DNA of 64,000 nucleotides from Proliferodiscus dingleyae (lineage: Eukaryota > Ascomycota > Leotiomycetes > Helotiales > Lachnaceae). Positions within the stretch are counted from its first letter, which is position 1, and every line of letters starts with the position of its first letter. The notes under the pieces are model-generated. The model was not told the DNA's origin and ran no database searches. It saw nothing but the letters and a program-made list of their open reading frames with translations. Both the position numbers and the translations under genes were made by a program. Positions 1 through 11,334 of this stretch are shown in pieces. Where the stretch lies: the NCBI GenBank assembly GCA_003988795.1, contig QYAK01000005.1:434001-498000 (forward strand), given 5' to 3'.

Positions 1-1829
1 GGAGCACAAGCCTATTCCATTTAGTTCAAAGCCTTATAGCGGATCAACGAAACAGCTTGCCTCTTGTAACCTTCTCTCTCGGCCCACTTTCGCCATTTTG
101 ATTCCAAACGGGCTTCGGAGTCCGTCATCTGGGGTGTAAACTCAGATGAAGACCGTGTGGGAGCAAATGCACCAGCCCGTCGTAGCATCTAAAATGGATC
201 AGCATATGATCGAAGACATGAGGTTGTGGATTGTTCCAAGTATAAAACTTACGACAGTTACTGGCTGACCAAAACTCTCAGCAATCTCCATTTTCCTTTT
301 GAACCCGCTCCAGAGGCCCATGTCAAGGGTGATTACAAATGCTTGAAGCGTTTGTAAGTTGCGGGTGTTGGAGTTGTTTTTCTCCCACTAAAGCTATTAA
401 TCACGGTGGTCTGCAGAGATGAGCAACCGCTTACAAGTTCAATTGTTGTATGACGAACGACTTCTTGAAGGGCGAACCCCATTTTCCATACTGCAGGCGT
501 GGATATCAAATGCGAGCCTCGTGCAACAATAGCAAGGTACAGTTCAGGAAGGGTCCGGTTTGGAAGAGTGGATGCAGGGTGTATCAGGCTGTCGATTCTA
601 TAACTCTCCTGGACGAAATATATCTGGACAATGTTGTTCAAGAAAGATAAAGACGGCAATGACAAGGCCTTCTTGGCAAGGTTGGGAAGACTGAAGAGGA
701 GTCCAAGCATTTGATCTCGAACCTTCGAATTCATACAGCATGACGCAAAGTCATCTAAACCAGTTGCTGGTGAGGACGGCGTGAGAACCGATATGCTGTC
801 TTCGTCAACTTGTATGTCACTTGGTTCACTAAGAGTTTGATCCTTTGATGTAGGGGTCCAGAGCCACGGAGACTTCTCAAATGCAGCATATCTCTTCGCT
901 ATGGCCCTTTGTTTGCTGTAATTACCATTATCCTGGGACTGGAGAAAGTTTTGAGGGGTAGGATCATTGTTGAACTCCATATATGAAGGTTCGATGCTCT
1001 CAAGGTCAATATCCCACATCTCGAAATCAAGATCTTGACTGAAATACGTGTCCGGAACCATAAAATAGCCATCAGCCATGGTCGGGACGGAGCCTATGTT
1101 CGAACTGGGGAGATCCTGAAGAGGGGTGTCGAAGAGAACTCCAGAGCTGGTTCTCGCTTTCGGATCCGCTTCCATGATCAAAGCTTGCTGTGGAGTTTCT
1201 CCGGACTGCTCTGGCTGTCCTGTATTTCTGGTTCTTACTGCGTCTTCCGCATCTGGACTCAATTGTCCAGCCACGGTTTCCAACGGACTGGAACCCGCAT
1301 TTTGGTCCTCATTCTTGTCAATAGAGGAATCCACTAAACTAAGTGAGATATTCTCAGCACGTAGACTACCAGCTTTGCGCGAAGACTTGCCGATCTTCGT
1401 CGGCGCCATTTCACAAGAGATGTTTCGTTTTCGGCATCTGGTGCAAGGCTTGTCATCCTGGCATTTGGTCTTGGAGGCTATACAAGCAAGACATGCTGTC
1501 AACACTCTGTCAGACTTCTCATGCCGAACTCCAGCATTGCGGTCATGGCCGGCCTGGTGCCGGTTCAATAAATCGGCACGATTGAAACTCTTTGGGCACC
1601 GGGAACATTTATGTGGTCGGGCATTCTCGTGACTTTTTAGATGTCGGTTAAGGTGGTCGGGCCTTTCGTAGACGCGTCCACACAGGTGGCATCGATTCAC
1701 GCCGTCTGGGGAACGCGGAGCAGACCGAGCTCTTGGAGTAGTAGACACGGGTCGAGAGGATTGTAAAATATCATTTTGTTCCCGTACAGGCGAAGACGTA
1801 TAATCAATCGCATCGCAGAGTAAATCCAT
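1..1829 (-). CDS. C2H2 + Zn2Cys6 transcription factor, C-terminus cut by window edge
   Basis: Likely a nuclear DNA-binding regulator. Exons read 1829-435, 387-253, 188-61 and from 11 off the left edge. The start is ATG at 1829; the open frame further upstream begins only with TTG. In order the protein has two C2H2 fingers (CHLCGRVY...HLNRHLKSH and CSRCPKSF...LLNRHQAGH, about residues 45-100), a Zn2Cys6 cluster (CLACIASKTKC...CTRCRKRNISC, about 110-145), a long acidic/Ser-rich linker, and the start of a fungal-specific TF regulatory domain with the landmark LQTLQAFVITLDMGLWSG in exon 2. The third intron appears to use a GC donor (GCAAGC at 60) and an AG acceptor at 12; this restores the family's usual KRLV sequence, whereas reading through stops at 21. 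It is divergent from the LigB dioxygenase, 286 bp away, and might regulate it (inference). The target is unknown. Confidence 0.85.
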
Positions 1830-2115
1830 CCGATCAATATTGAAAATAACCAAACATACCCAATATTGCTGCTGGAAGAACGGAGAGGCGGGGAAGGAAG
1901 GATGTGGAGGCGGAGGTGGGGGATCTGGGGAATATAAAGGAGCTCGCTAGACATGATCGAAACGTCCCTGCCGAGTGGGGGGCCCAAGTCCGCATTAAAC
2001 ACTTGTGTGGCGCTACGAACCTAGTGATGTGGACGTGGTCTAATAATTGAGTTTTGAAATTGTAGCTCTCAAAATAAAGGCTTTTGCTATACTTGCTATC
2101 TTGGTTGTGATCGTC

Positions 2116-3037
2116 ATGGCGAAACGCTCTCCTACGCCTGTGCATTTCTTCTCTCATGGCTCGACTATGATGTTGGGCGAAGAGTCGAATTCGGCGACAT
2201 ACTGGAAGAAATGTGGCGACGAAGCTCTTGCAAATGGTGTGAAACATATCGTAATGATGGTATGTATACTTGCATTTGTTGCTGAAATATTTCTCATAGA
2301 ATCAGGGAGCACATTGGGCAGTCGTAGGCGACGAGATCGAAGTTTGTGCCAACCCGAAACCAGATAAAAGTCCAGTGGCCTACGTACACCCTTCAAAATA
2401 CGTGGACTATCAGTTAAACGCTGATCTTCCAATGGCGGATCGTTGTGTCGATCTCTTAAAAGCAGCAGGATTTAAAGCGAAGATAAACACGACATTTGAC
2501 TGGATACACGACACTTACCTGATTCTCGTCCGCATGTTTCCCGATGGCTGTCCTCCAACAACAATCATTAGCTCGAATGCACGTTATGATCCTCATTACC
2601 ACATCAAAGTTGGAGATGCGCTTTCGAGTTTAAGGCATGAAGAAGAGAAAGTCCTACTCATTGGGACTGGAGGATCTGTTCATAACTTGTATCGCAACAA
2701 TTGGGGTCAAATGCTACGCTATCGTGACAATTTTGCGATGGAAAATCCACCAGAAGCAGCTTTGATGGACTTCAGACAAGAATTCGAAGACGCCATGTTG
2801 AAGAATTCCGGGCCACCTTTGAGAAAGGCGATTAGCATGTTGATGAAGCTGCCGAACTATCGAGATGCACATGCCACGGATGATCATTTTATTCCAGCGT
2901 GCTTTGTTGCCGGTGCTGCTGGAAGACGGGAAGATGAGGGAACGAAAGCTGAGATGGGGGCGGAAGACTGGGAATTGCAGAATATGTGTAACTCGCAATT
3001 TACTATTGGATCATGGCCGAAAGCGGTCAAGGTCTAA
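2116..3037 (+). CDS. LigB-type (DODA-like) extradiol ring-cleavage dioxygenase
   Basis: Predicted class III extradiol dioxygenase of the 4,5-DOPA dioxygenase type, a cytosolic non-haem Fe(II) enzyme that opens catechol rings. Exons 2116-2259 and 2306-3037 give 291 residues, normal for the family. The ATG at 2116 places the conserved FSHGS motif at residues 12-16; the open frame upstream adds a hydrophobic tail the family does not have. Candidate metal/active-site residues are His14 (SHGS), His51 (GAHW, rebuilt across the intron) and the His of GSVHNL near residue 177. A C-terminal DDHFIP...AGAA segment also matches the family. The substrate cannot be read from the sequence; phenolic catabolism or pigment chemistry are both possible. 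It is convergent with the ALDH-like gene downstream. Confidence 0.88.
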
Positions 3038-3112
3038 ATTTTCTGGAGAATAGAATCTGAATGAATAATGTAGAATACAATAAATGTCAGTTGCTATTAG
3101 TCGCCGGACAAT

Positions 3113-4684
3113 CTACCTCCAACGCCCTGCCAGCTTCCAAGCCTGCTTTCCCGCCTTCCATACGCCCCATCCCAAACTCGGCAGAACAACACTGGCTGTC
3201 AAGCCCAGACCTAGAAAGATTCCTTGCTCAAAGAAGCCCAAAGCGTATCCTTTCTTTTGTCCCGTTGGCTTGAGCTCCTTCGTGGCTTCCTCCTGACTCG
3301 GGAGTAGAACTTGACTGACAAATTCGGGCTTCGGTACTGAGAACATCTCAGTCGTGTACCGAGGATGAAGTGAGAGAGGATATGTGGACGGGTTTGGAGA
3401 TGAAGGGCCATAGAGAAGAGGAAGAGGAATATGGTTTGCGAAAGAAGCATGAGTGGGAACCGATTGGGACAAGTATTTCGCAAGTGACGGAATGGCGAAG
3501 TTATAGGTTGCTAGATAGTTTGGACTATTGAGGTGAGTAACAGTAAACATGTAGTATGAGATATAGAGCGAGTCGTACGATTTTAATTGAGAAGAGATTG
3601 CATCTGTTGAACTTGTGGTGGGGAGAATGATGAGAAACGAGCCGCTGATTTTGGCAGTCAGCAACGGGGAAGCCCTGCATGTTTTGTCAGTCTAACGATG
3701 TTTCTAGGAGTACGAGAATATTGTACCGGTCTTGAAGGACAATTATCTTTAGATTAGAAGCTTTAGAAGCCCGGACCTTCACTCCTCCTCTCTTTTCAGC
3801 GTCTTTGATTGAGCTATCATCTGGAAGTGATTGCGAAATAGATGATGGCACACTATCAGCAAATTCAAGACACGCATCCACGAAAACGTCTAGAATAAAG
3901 TTATTGACTGCCACTAGATCAGGAGCATAGGGCGAAGAATTATAAGGCGGAAGTCGAGCTGTTGTTATTGCTTTCGCTGCCAGATCAACATCTGCGGTCC
4001 GGTCAACAATAGCAAAGGTACGGCCATTCGACGCAGAGATGAGTTGGCCTGAGGTCGGAGTAGAAGAAGCACTGGTTTGATTGACGAATAAATCAGTTTG
4101 ATTTGTGTCGTTATCTTGAAGTTTGGAGCTGGAAACGAAAATTGTGTCTTGATCGAGTGCTGATGTTAGAACATCCGCAAGTACGCTATTGACCTCAGAA
4201 TGAGGAGTTTCGAGCTGTATTACCATTTAGTGTTTATTCCCATGCTACTGCTGAGAATTCTGATATATACCTCAAGCAGTATACAATTCCCTGCAGCAAT
4301 AGCAACCACAAGCGGGGTCATTATTGAATAAAAGCGAGTATGTCTCGTTGGTCGTATGGCAACCAGTCCATATCCTACTCTTCTATTCAAATTTTCTTTT
4401 CCTTCCTTCACTAAATATTCATCTTTCACTGATCTGTCGAAATCCAGTGTATCGTAGACTTTCCGAACTACATCCAGACTCAGGGAAAATTCTACCTCTG
4501 AAATAGTAGCAGAGCATCCTGTATCGTTGCGTATCGCAGAAAGAATGGAATCTGACTTGGCCCGCAATTGCGAGTGAAGGCTGTGTAGTTCATTTTGCCT
4601 GTGGCGAACATTCTCAGTTCTGCCGTCTATCACTGTCGCTCGGAGCCTGTCAATGCCATCTTGGAGAGAGTCTCTGGCCGACAT
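3113..4684 (-). CDS. Membrane-anchored aldehyde dehydrogenase-like protein, probable pseudoenzyme
   Basis: Exons 4684-4271, 4214-3727 and 3674-3113 give 487 residues. The order of elements follows class 3 aldehyde dehydrogenases: an N-terminal helical region, a cofactor-fold stretch (TPLVVAIAAGNCILLE, about 123-138), a central part (ASNGRTFAIVDRTADVDLAAKAI), then a YAPDLVAVNNFILDVF segment matching the CxAPDYVLV region of active enzymes, and a late hydrophobic segment (GIFLGLGLTASVVLPSLGWGVW) that should span a membrane near the C-terminus, as in fatty-aldehyde dehydrogenases. The catalytic Cys of the GQxC motif is missing (NSSPYAPD here), and I see no general-base Glu in an ELGG motif. It is therefore probably not an active dehydrogenase. 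The family assignment is by eye; the role is unknown. Confidence 0.7.
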
Positions 4685-4955
4685 TCCGACGAAATAAGTT
4701 ATTTTGCGCCACAGACCTCAAATAGAGAAACAAACAATAGCATGTCAATCTTTTTAATTTGCTTTAGTCATGTGTACTTCTATAGATCGGCCTGGTCCTC
4801 GGCATTCGTGAGCCGGGTAGCGCATCGGAATGTGGGGGACGAGCCAAGTCTGTACCTGGGCCAGACACAATCACCTGAGTGCTCAAGCAACTGAATCTAC
4901 TGATGTGTATCTCATCTTGAGTTTGTCTATGTCTAAATTGTCATAAACTTGCATA

Positions 4956-5398
4956 ATGAGTACCACGTCAACAGCAGGTACCACCGTGACGGTCCAGGAA
5001 CTTCAGGGTGTCTTACGCGACTATACAATCCGTCTTACAGGTGACGATAGCATCACTAGATACAATGGACTTGATTCCCCGAACAGAAACGAAGCTCTTG
5101 CGCATGGGAACCCGCCAAATTGGCCAACAGATCATTACCGAGTCCCAGATTATCGACCTGTAAATAGAGATTTAGATCTGGAGGCACGGACAAAAGGATC
5201 GAATGGCGGGGAGTATGCTTTCCTGTCGATGATGTTCTCTGGAGTTTACTTGAACTCGGTTAGTATTTTTGAACCCTCTGCTGACACCAGAGTTTTCATC
5301 GCTGATAAATTTGATAGGCAGCAGCGAAGATTTGGGGGAAAACAGGAGGGCCGTATTTTCCTGGACTGTTTCGCTATGCCATTGGCGGCGAGTGGTGA
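4956..5398 (+). CDS. Small hypothetical protein
   Basis: Exon 1 (4956-5258, ATG at 4956) encodes 101 residues of ordinary composition, rich in Asn, Asp and Tyr, with no recognised domain. A donor GTTAGT at 5259 and an acceptor at 5317 join it to a short exon whose translation (containing GKTGGPYFPGLFRY) looks more protein-like than straight read-through, giving about 127 residues and a stop at 5396-5398. If the intron is not spliced, the frame instead stops at 5441 after 161 residues. Further splicing after 5395 is possible. I recognise no family. It could be a real orphan gene or the decayed 5' end of a longer one. Confidence 0.35.
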
Positions 5399-5949
5399 AC
5401 GAGAACTCCATGGCAAGAAAATATCTCAGCGAATCTTCTAGGATCGATTAAGTTGGGGTCGAATGAACCTGGCGTCTTCAAAAAGGAGGTTACGTGTACT
5501 GTGTTGCCGCATCTTCAAGGAATGATGGGCTTCTAGCGTACTGTACATTTGGAATTGGGCGCCCGAAATCCCGCTGGCTAAATCTTATCGCTACGCTAGA
5601 ACCAAGCGCAAGCCATCATTGATATTCTGCAATCTTTATGCTATCTACATCCAAACATCACTTGTTCACATTTCCACCACGAGTGAGACCCTGCATTCCC
5701 CTCATCTGTAGAGCCTCTATGGGACATAACATAAAGCAGCTCGGGGTCTCAATACTAAGACCCAGCATCGGCCCCACCGATATCAGATACAATGCGGTAC
5801 CTGAGACTGGCTCTATACGCCTTTTTTTCTTAGGAGGACCCCGCCCCCACATCTCCGTACCAGATATGTGTAGATGCAAAACGTATGCTATGCTTCAGGT
5901 TCACTGCTATTGAGATCTTTGCTCCGTATTGCTTCTCCAGTTTGTCGAT
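5399..5949. other. Intergenic region upstream of the CocE-type hydrolase
   Basis: No supportable gene. It contains an A/T run (about 5820-5830) and short open frames on both strands without family resemblance. It should carry the promoter and 5' UTR of the hydrolase that starts at 5950. Confidence 0.5.
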
Positions 5950-7935
5950 ATGACAACAACACATGCAATCAAAGAACTGCGAGAAGTTCACAACGATACA
6001 GAAAATGGGTTGATATTCGAAAAGAACGTGTCAATCCCGCGAGATGGGACTTTCCCCATCCGATGTAACGTGTATCGTCCAATTGGCCCAGAAGATGCGA
6101 AATTCCCAGTTCTTGTGACTTATGGGCCGTATGGAAAAGATATTCCATACGATATGTTAGTAGAACCTGTGTTCAATGATAGCCTGAAACTCATATTCCA
6201 CAGTTTTCACCCGAAATCTTTCAGTGAACTAAATCCTGAGCACAAGTCAAAATACAGCGCCTGGGAGACGCCAGATCCTGTGTTCTGGACCAAGGAAGGC
6301 TACGTTGTGGTTCGAGCAGATGAGCGGGGTCTAGGTCAATCGCCGGGCTTGCTCGATACTATGTCACGGGGGACGAGCGAGTGCTTTTTCGATGTAGTTG
6401 AATGGGCAGCAGTCCAGCCATGGTCTTCTGGCAAAGTCGGCTTATTGGGAATAAGCTACTACGCAGGTGAGTGGAACACAGTATGTGCACATTTGGTCGC
6501 TGCTAAAGGATATTATGACTTCAGGAAGCCAGTGGCGGGTAGCAGCAAGGCGCCCAAAAGGACTGGCAGCCATCGTTCCATGGGAGGGGATGTCGGATTA
6601 TTATCGAGATAGGTGTAGACACGGAGGGATACTCTCCAATAGCTTCATAAGATTCTGGTGGAACCGTCAGATCATTGTTAATCAATACGGCAGACCCGGT
6701 CGAGCGGCGGGTAAACGGGATCAAGATACGCTCGACGGTCCTTCTGGTGCCAAAGGAGGTGAAGATACTTTAGAGGGTGATCTTTCGCCTGAAGTTCTTG
6801 CTGCAAATAGACGAGATCAAAACGACGACAATTCAGCAAATCACTTCCGGGATGAGGATTACTATTCCTCGAAGGAGTTCGATCTGGAGGATATCGAAGT
6901 TCCTTTGCTCAGCGTAGCTAACTGGGGTGGCATTCTGCTGCATTTGCGAGGTAATGTTGAGGGCTGGACGTGGGCGGGATCCAAATTCAAGTATCTTCGA
7001 TTCATCACTGGACGGCACGATCTGCCATTCTACTACCATGACGAAGTCGAGATGCAGAAAAGCTTCCTAAACGCATTTCTCAAAGGACAAGATTCAGTCG
7101 GATGGTCTGAGCCAGGCAAAGTACCACCGGTCAGTATGGTGTTGCGGAAAGGGAACGTCGGGTTCAACAATCCTGAATTCGAAGCCACCTACGCTCGCAG
7201 GGAAGAGCCCACCTGGCCAATACCACGAACGCAATACACAGACTACCATTTACATACTGATGGTACATTCTCCAGCACGCCTTCAGTATCGTCAGGCAAA
7301 GTAACATACAAAGCACTCGGGACTCTCGATGATCCCCAGTTGGTGCAATTTACGACTCCGCCTTTCGAATCTGAGACAGAAATCACGGGTCACATAGTCG
7401 CACATCTCAACGTTTCCGTGACACCAGAGACAACTGATACGGGGCCGAAAGATATCGACATTTTCGTCACTCTACGCTATCTCTCACCCTCAGGCCAAGA
7501 AGTCCATTACACTGGCACAGCAGGTGACCCAGTCCCGCTCACCAAAGGCTGGTTGCGCGTCTCGTTGCGCAAGTATGACTCCTCAAATCCGAAACATCGC
7601 TCATATCTACCATATCGAAGGTATTACAAGGAGGATGTGCAGGAAGTGAAGGCTGGGAACGTGTATGGCGTTGATGTGGAAATATGGCCGACGAATGTGG
7701 TGGCTGAGAAGGGAGGGAGGTTGGTGTTCGAGGTCTCGAGCGGAGATACACAGGGTAGTGGGGTATTTCAGCATAATAGTGAGATTGATAGGTAAGTTTC
7801 TCTGTGAAACAATGTGTAGACAAGATGCTGATGATGTCTAGACCGAAGAATAAGTTCGCGGGCGTGAACCATATCCATTTCGGGGGAGGGCTGGAGAATT
7901 ATGTTACACTCCCTATTATTCCAGAGAAAGTATAG
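5950..7935 (+). CDS. CocE/NonD-family (X-Pro dipeptidyl-peptidase-like) serine hydrolase
   Basis: Predicted alpha/beta-hydrolase of the cocaine esterase / X-Pro dipeptidyl-peptidase S15 type. Exons 5950-6466, 6525-7791 and 7842-7935 give 625 residues. The start is the first true ATG (5950). The N-terminal domain shows the expected strand order (FPVLVTYGPYG, YVVVRADERGLGQSPG) and the nucleophile elbow GLLGISYYAG with Ser169 just before intron 1. VPWEGMSDYYRD, the FITGRHDLPFYY stretch (probable acid/His region) and a C-terminal jelly-roll-like beta domain (about 400-625) complete the family layout. No signal peptide is evident, so it is probably intracellular. The real substrate (ester, amide or acyl-amino acid) is unknown. 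It is convergent with the cupin gene, 192 bp apart. Confidence 0.9.
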
Positions 7936-8127
7936 ACTCTGCATAAAAATGGGATTGGTTGGTCATTCTGAATAAAGTCAAATATTCTGGAAAAGCTTGT
8001 TCTGTCGCGATGGTCTCGAAAGTTCAGAAGACTTGGTCACGGTCTGCTATTGGAGGTTAGCAGGCTTACAGCTCTTCCAGTACTTTCGAAGCTTTCATCC
8101 TTCATGTGCCACTAATCTTGTAATTTA

Positions 8128-8816
8128 TCAGTGTCCCCTTTTCCCCTCCACATTTCCCGGCATCGTGTCACCCAGATCCAAGCCAAGACTGTTACCGCTC
8201 ACGACAGGAGCCTCTGACGGAAGCAGCACAAACATCATCCTTGCCCATTTCCCACCTTCAGAGACATTCTTCCACGCATGGTTGGTAGCTCTCTGCACAC
8301 ATACATCACCTCTCTCCATCCTCCTAACCTCCCCGGAATCTAGATGACATTCAAGTGTCCCCTCGAGAACAACACCATAGTCAAGGGACGTGGTCCTGTG
8401 CATGATTGAGTCAGGACCAGGAGCGAAGTCGACGAATCGAAGTACAGAGCCTATATTATAATATCGTTGTCAGCTAACTTGCTTAGTACTGCGTGGTAGG
8501 TTTCCCGATATTTAGATTCCCGACCCGACATCGGAAACATCAAATCGTAGAAGTGGAACTTACCATTATCAACACTCAAAGTCTTGACGGTGTCCAGATC
8601 CTTTTTGTAAGCTGCTACATCTGGCGGATTATCGGCAGGATTCAGTGCAATTGGAAAACCCTTGGTGGTGTATGCGAGGAAGAAGTTCGCTTTGCCGCCG
8701 ACGTCTTCCCATTTTGCTTCGGGGCCCACGGCTTTGGAGAAGACCGCTTTGCCATCTGCGTTGTGATCTGTGATGAAGCGGTTGACTTCTCGGAGACCTG
8801 ATTGAGGGGCTGCCAT
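8128..8816 (-). CDS. Single-domain cupin protein
   Basis: Exons 8816-8564 and 8450-8128 give 191 residues; the exon join rebuilds DNGSVLRFVDFAPGP, the usual lead into the cupin barrel. The cupin_2 core lies at about 95-165: MHRTTSLDYGVVLEGTLECHLDSGE (motif 1) and RGDVCVQRATNHAWKN (motif 2 with His and Asn). Motif 1 has lost part of the usual His-x-His pair, so metal binding may be weak. The N-terminal 80 residues (NRFITDHNADGKAVF) match the N-terminal half common to fungal cupins of this size, which sit beside varied catabolic and secondary-metabolism enzymes. The catalytic role is unknown. It might act with the convergent hydrolase, but only their closeness suggests that. Confidence 0.85.
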
Positions 8817-11334
8817 TTCCTGAATGTTCCTACTTACGATTTATGCTGGGGATTCGGGATAAGTCTTCGGAGAGAATCAGAGGACGGTTCCGACTTATAT
8901 AGAATGCGGGGTGCCAGTGTGATGGTGCTACCCCGCCATGACAGGGGTGTCACTTTACCTTATCTAGCACTTTTACAGTATTCGATGAACGACTAATACC
9001 TCTTCCGAAGGTTTGGAGTCATTCATTCCCCAATTTACCGAAATATGTCGACTTGGATCTATAAATATTCCTGCTGCCGGTCATCAGCCCCACGTTAAAG
9101 TGTTCTGGGATCGCGTTCTTCGGGGTCCGGCTATGGAAGCGGCGGCCCCCGAGAAGGGTGACCGGCCCAGGGAATTGAAAACCTCTTGATTCGATGCGGG
9201 GAAGAATGAGGTATAATATAGTTCTGAGATGGATCTCATTTGTCAGAATTCTATGGTGGCAAACACCAGCATCGTCCAAATCGGGTAATCACTGCTCTCT
9301 GTGTTCGACAAGCAGGAGAATTCTAATTGAATGTCTCTCCATTTGGTGTAATAACCATTGATTCCCGAAGAGGAAGTGATCACAATTGCTCTTAAATGGG
9401 AGTTCCTAGAATTAGAAGAACATTATACTAACGGTTGTTCCCTTGGTATTACTGTCGAGATGTTAAGGCTAGATGAGAAACTAGCAAGGGCAGAGCCTCT
9501 TTGTTGTCAAATAGGGTACCAACAATATAGGTAGAAAGCTGTATTTCAATTGAAACTACAAGACGCCGAAATCAGGCGCTCGCTATATTTCTAGACGCTA
9601 CGGTCCGCTCTACCTCATAGCTAATTTTGCTAACCTTTCGATGCTTATTATATAACCGCTCTATCTGCCAAGAGTGTTTGAATATCACTTCAGATCAGCC
9701 TGTGGACTTCTATCGATGGACAACATGCGATGCTGTCATTGTGAATTCGCATTTCCTGGAAGATGCATATGCCTCATATTGCTAGACTTCTGTTGTATCA
9801 TATGCCCGTGTTCCTATATGCGAAGAGTCTCTCTTTGTTAGGTAAAAGGGTGGCTTCGATTATCTACTTGGGAGGGACTGGTCGACTTTTCTAGCGGAGA
9901 AATAAGTGCCAAAGATTAGTACGTGCGCAACACCCGAGTTCTAGTATACAAGATAAAAAATGGGAATCTAAAAGCTACTATAGTTATACGCAAGCTCTAG
10001 GTTTAGTCTCAATTTCAAGTCTTTCTTTCTGGACAGAAATCGTTCTACTTCCCAGTGTTTTAATATCAAGGGCCAATATTGGCCACTTATCTCTCAGCCG
10101 GGGCCGGGGAGGATTGAAATCTCCATCTCCCTAATTTCTTATCGGAGTCAAGCGAGATGCTACTTGTTTGCCTCTCGAAAAGGCAGCATTCGGGGCAGTG
10201 GGCGATAGAGAGTCTAACTCACTTTCTACCCGTCAACATTGCGACTTATCGGGGAACGGCCACACTGCCTTCCTAGCAATCGCCTCTTCAGAATCTAATC
10301 GTACTTCCGTGAGGACTGGGGTCGCAACACTTTGCTGGAAGCGATATATTTGTATGTCACAAAACCGGACTATGATTTTGTTTGCATCTCGTATTCTCGG
10401 ATCGAGCACGCGCATAGAGACGGGAAATGAAAAGTAAGCCTCGTGTAGGGAGGAGATACACTAATTCATAGGTCTGGACGTCAAATGCGAAGTCGCCGGC
10501 CTCAAGAAGTCCCTGGTATGTCTGAGTTGCGTACACGAGTACGTGAAGATTTGTTGCCTGGGGGGTAAGTCTCGGCCAACAGGCACAGTCGTGGAGACCC
10601 TTGGAGTTAATTTCGAGGTGCGAAGATATGCAAGTTTGCGTTGGCGAGATTTGCGGTCCGCGAGCACGGGACCTAAAATTATGAAACGTGGAACCACTAA
10701 CTTCCAAATTTAGACGTCAAGCCTTTCTTCACGTACTGTACCCTTACGAAGTAGTACACATTACCAACCCAACAAAGGCAATATAGCCACTGCTTGGATC
10801 CTAGCAGCCATAGGCGCTGAGTTGCGATCCTCAAGGCGGGCCTCAGGCCTATCTGTGAGATCAAAACCGAGAGCCAAATGACCAGCGAAGTATAGGGCGT
10901 GCTCAACATGCGATCTTCCATGCTCAACGCCTCTCCATCCAAAGTGCTGGGCGTTTTGTAGAACTGGCGTCGAAACAATTGTCCGTCATACTGCCTAGCA
11001 TCGTTCATTTTGACCAGTATTTTATTCAAGAGAAGTAGGGCAAACCACGTGCGGTCGCTTTTTTTGTAAGAAGCAAACACGAACATGATTTCCTACACGA
11101 TAAGCAGGCCTGAAATCTATGGAGACGAGACTGAAGGATGCGAGGTGGGTCGCACAATAATTCCTTGTTATGGTGGTATTGCATTGGCTAAAATTACGTT
11201 AGGCTCCCAGCGGCTCGCCGCAGCCGGTGGAGGAATCCAGATTGTTGGCGGCCAGCTCTTACAAAACATATTGTTCGACCCGGCAAGTTGGTAATTATGG
11301 AACGCTTCCATCCGTTGTCCAAAGATCACCAGCA
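8817..11334. other. Gene-poor stretch, possible decayed repeat DNA
   Basis: About 2.5 kb without a convincing gene apart from a weak minus-strand reading frame at 10697-11086. From about 9300 to 10100 the DNA is visibly A/T-rich, with many TA-containing words and frequent stops in all frames, the look of old mutated repeats in ascomycetes. I found no terminal repeats, target-site duplications or transposase motifs, so the origin is not shown. Confidence 0.45.
10697..11086 (-). CDS. Possible small membrane protein or gene remnant
   Basis: Minus-strand open frame of 129 codons with ATG at 11086 and a second ATG at 11008. It holds two or three hydrophobic stretches (TSLVIWLSVLISQIGL, QWLYCLCWVGNVYYFV) and a basic end. 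A GTTAGT donor lies at its 3' end (near 10698) and an open frame continues at 10461-10670, so a spliced gene is conceivable. I recognise no family, and the surrounding DNA looks gene-poor. It could be a fragment of a dead gene. Confidence 0.22.
   Translation of the reverse strand: MFVFASYKKSDRTWFALLLLNKILVKMNDARQYDGQLFRRQFYKTPSTLDGEALSMEDRMLSTPYTSLVIWLSVLISQIGLRPALRIATQRLWLLGSKQWLYCLCWVGNVYYFVRVQYVKKGLTSKFGS

Noticed and set aside
1126..1632. 168-codon plus-strand ORF
   Set aside because: Lies antisense within the zinc-finger regulator's first exon; its conserved fingers are on the minus strand.
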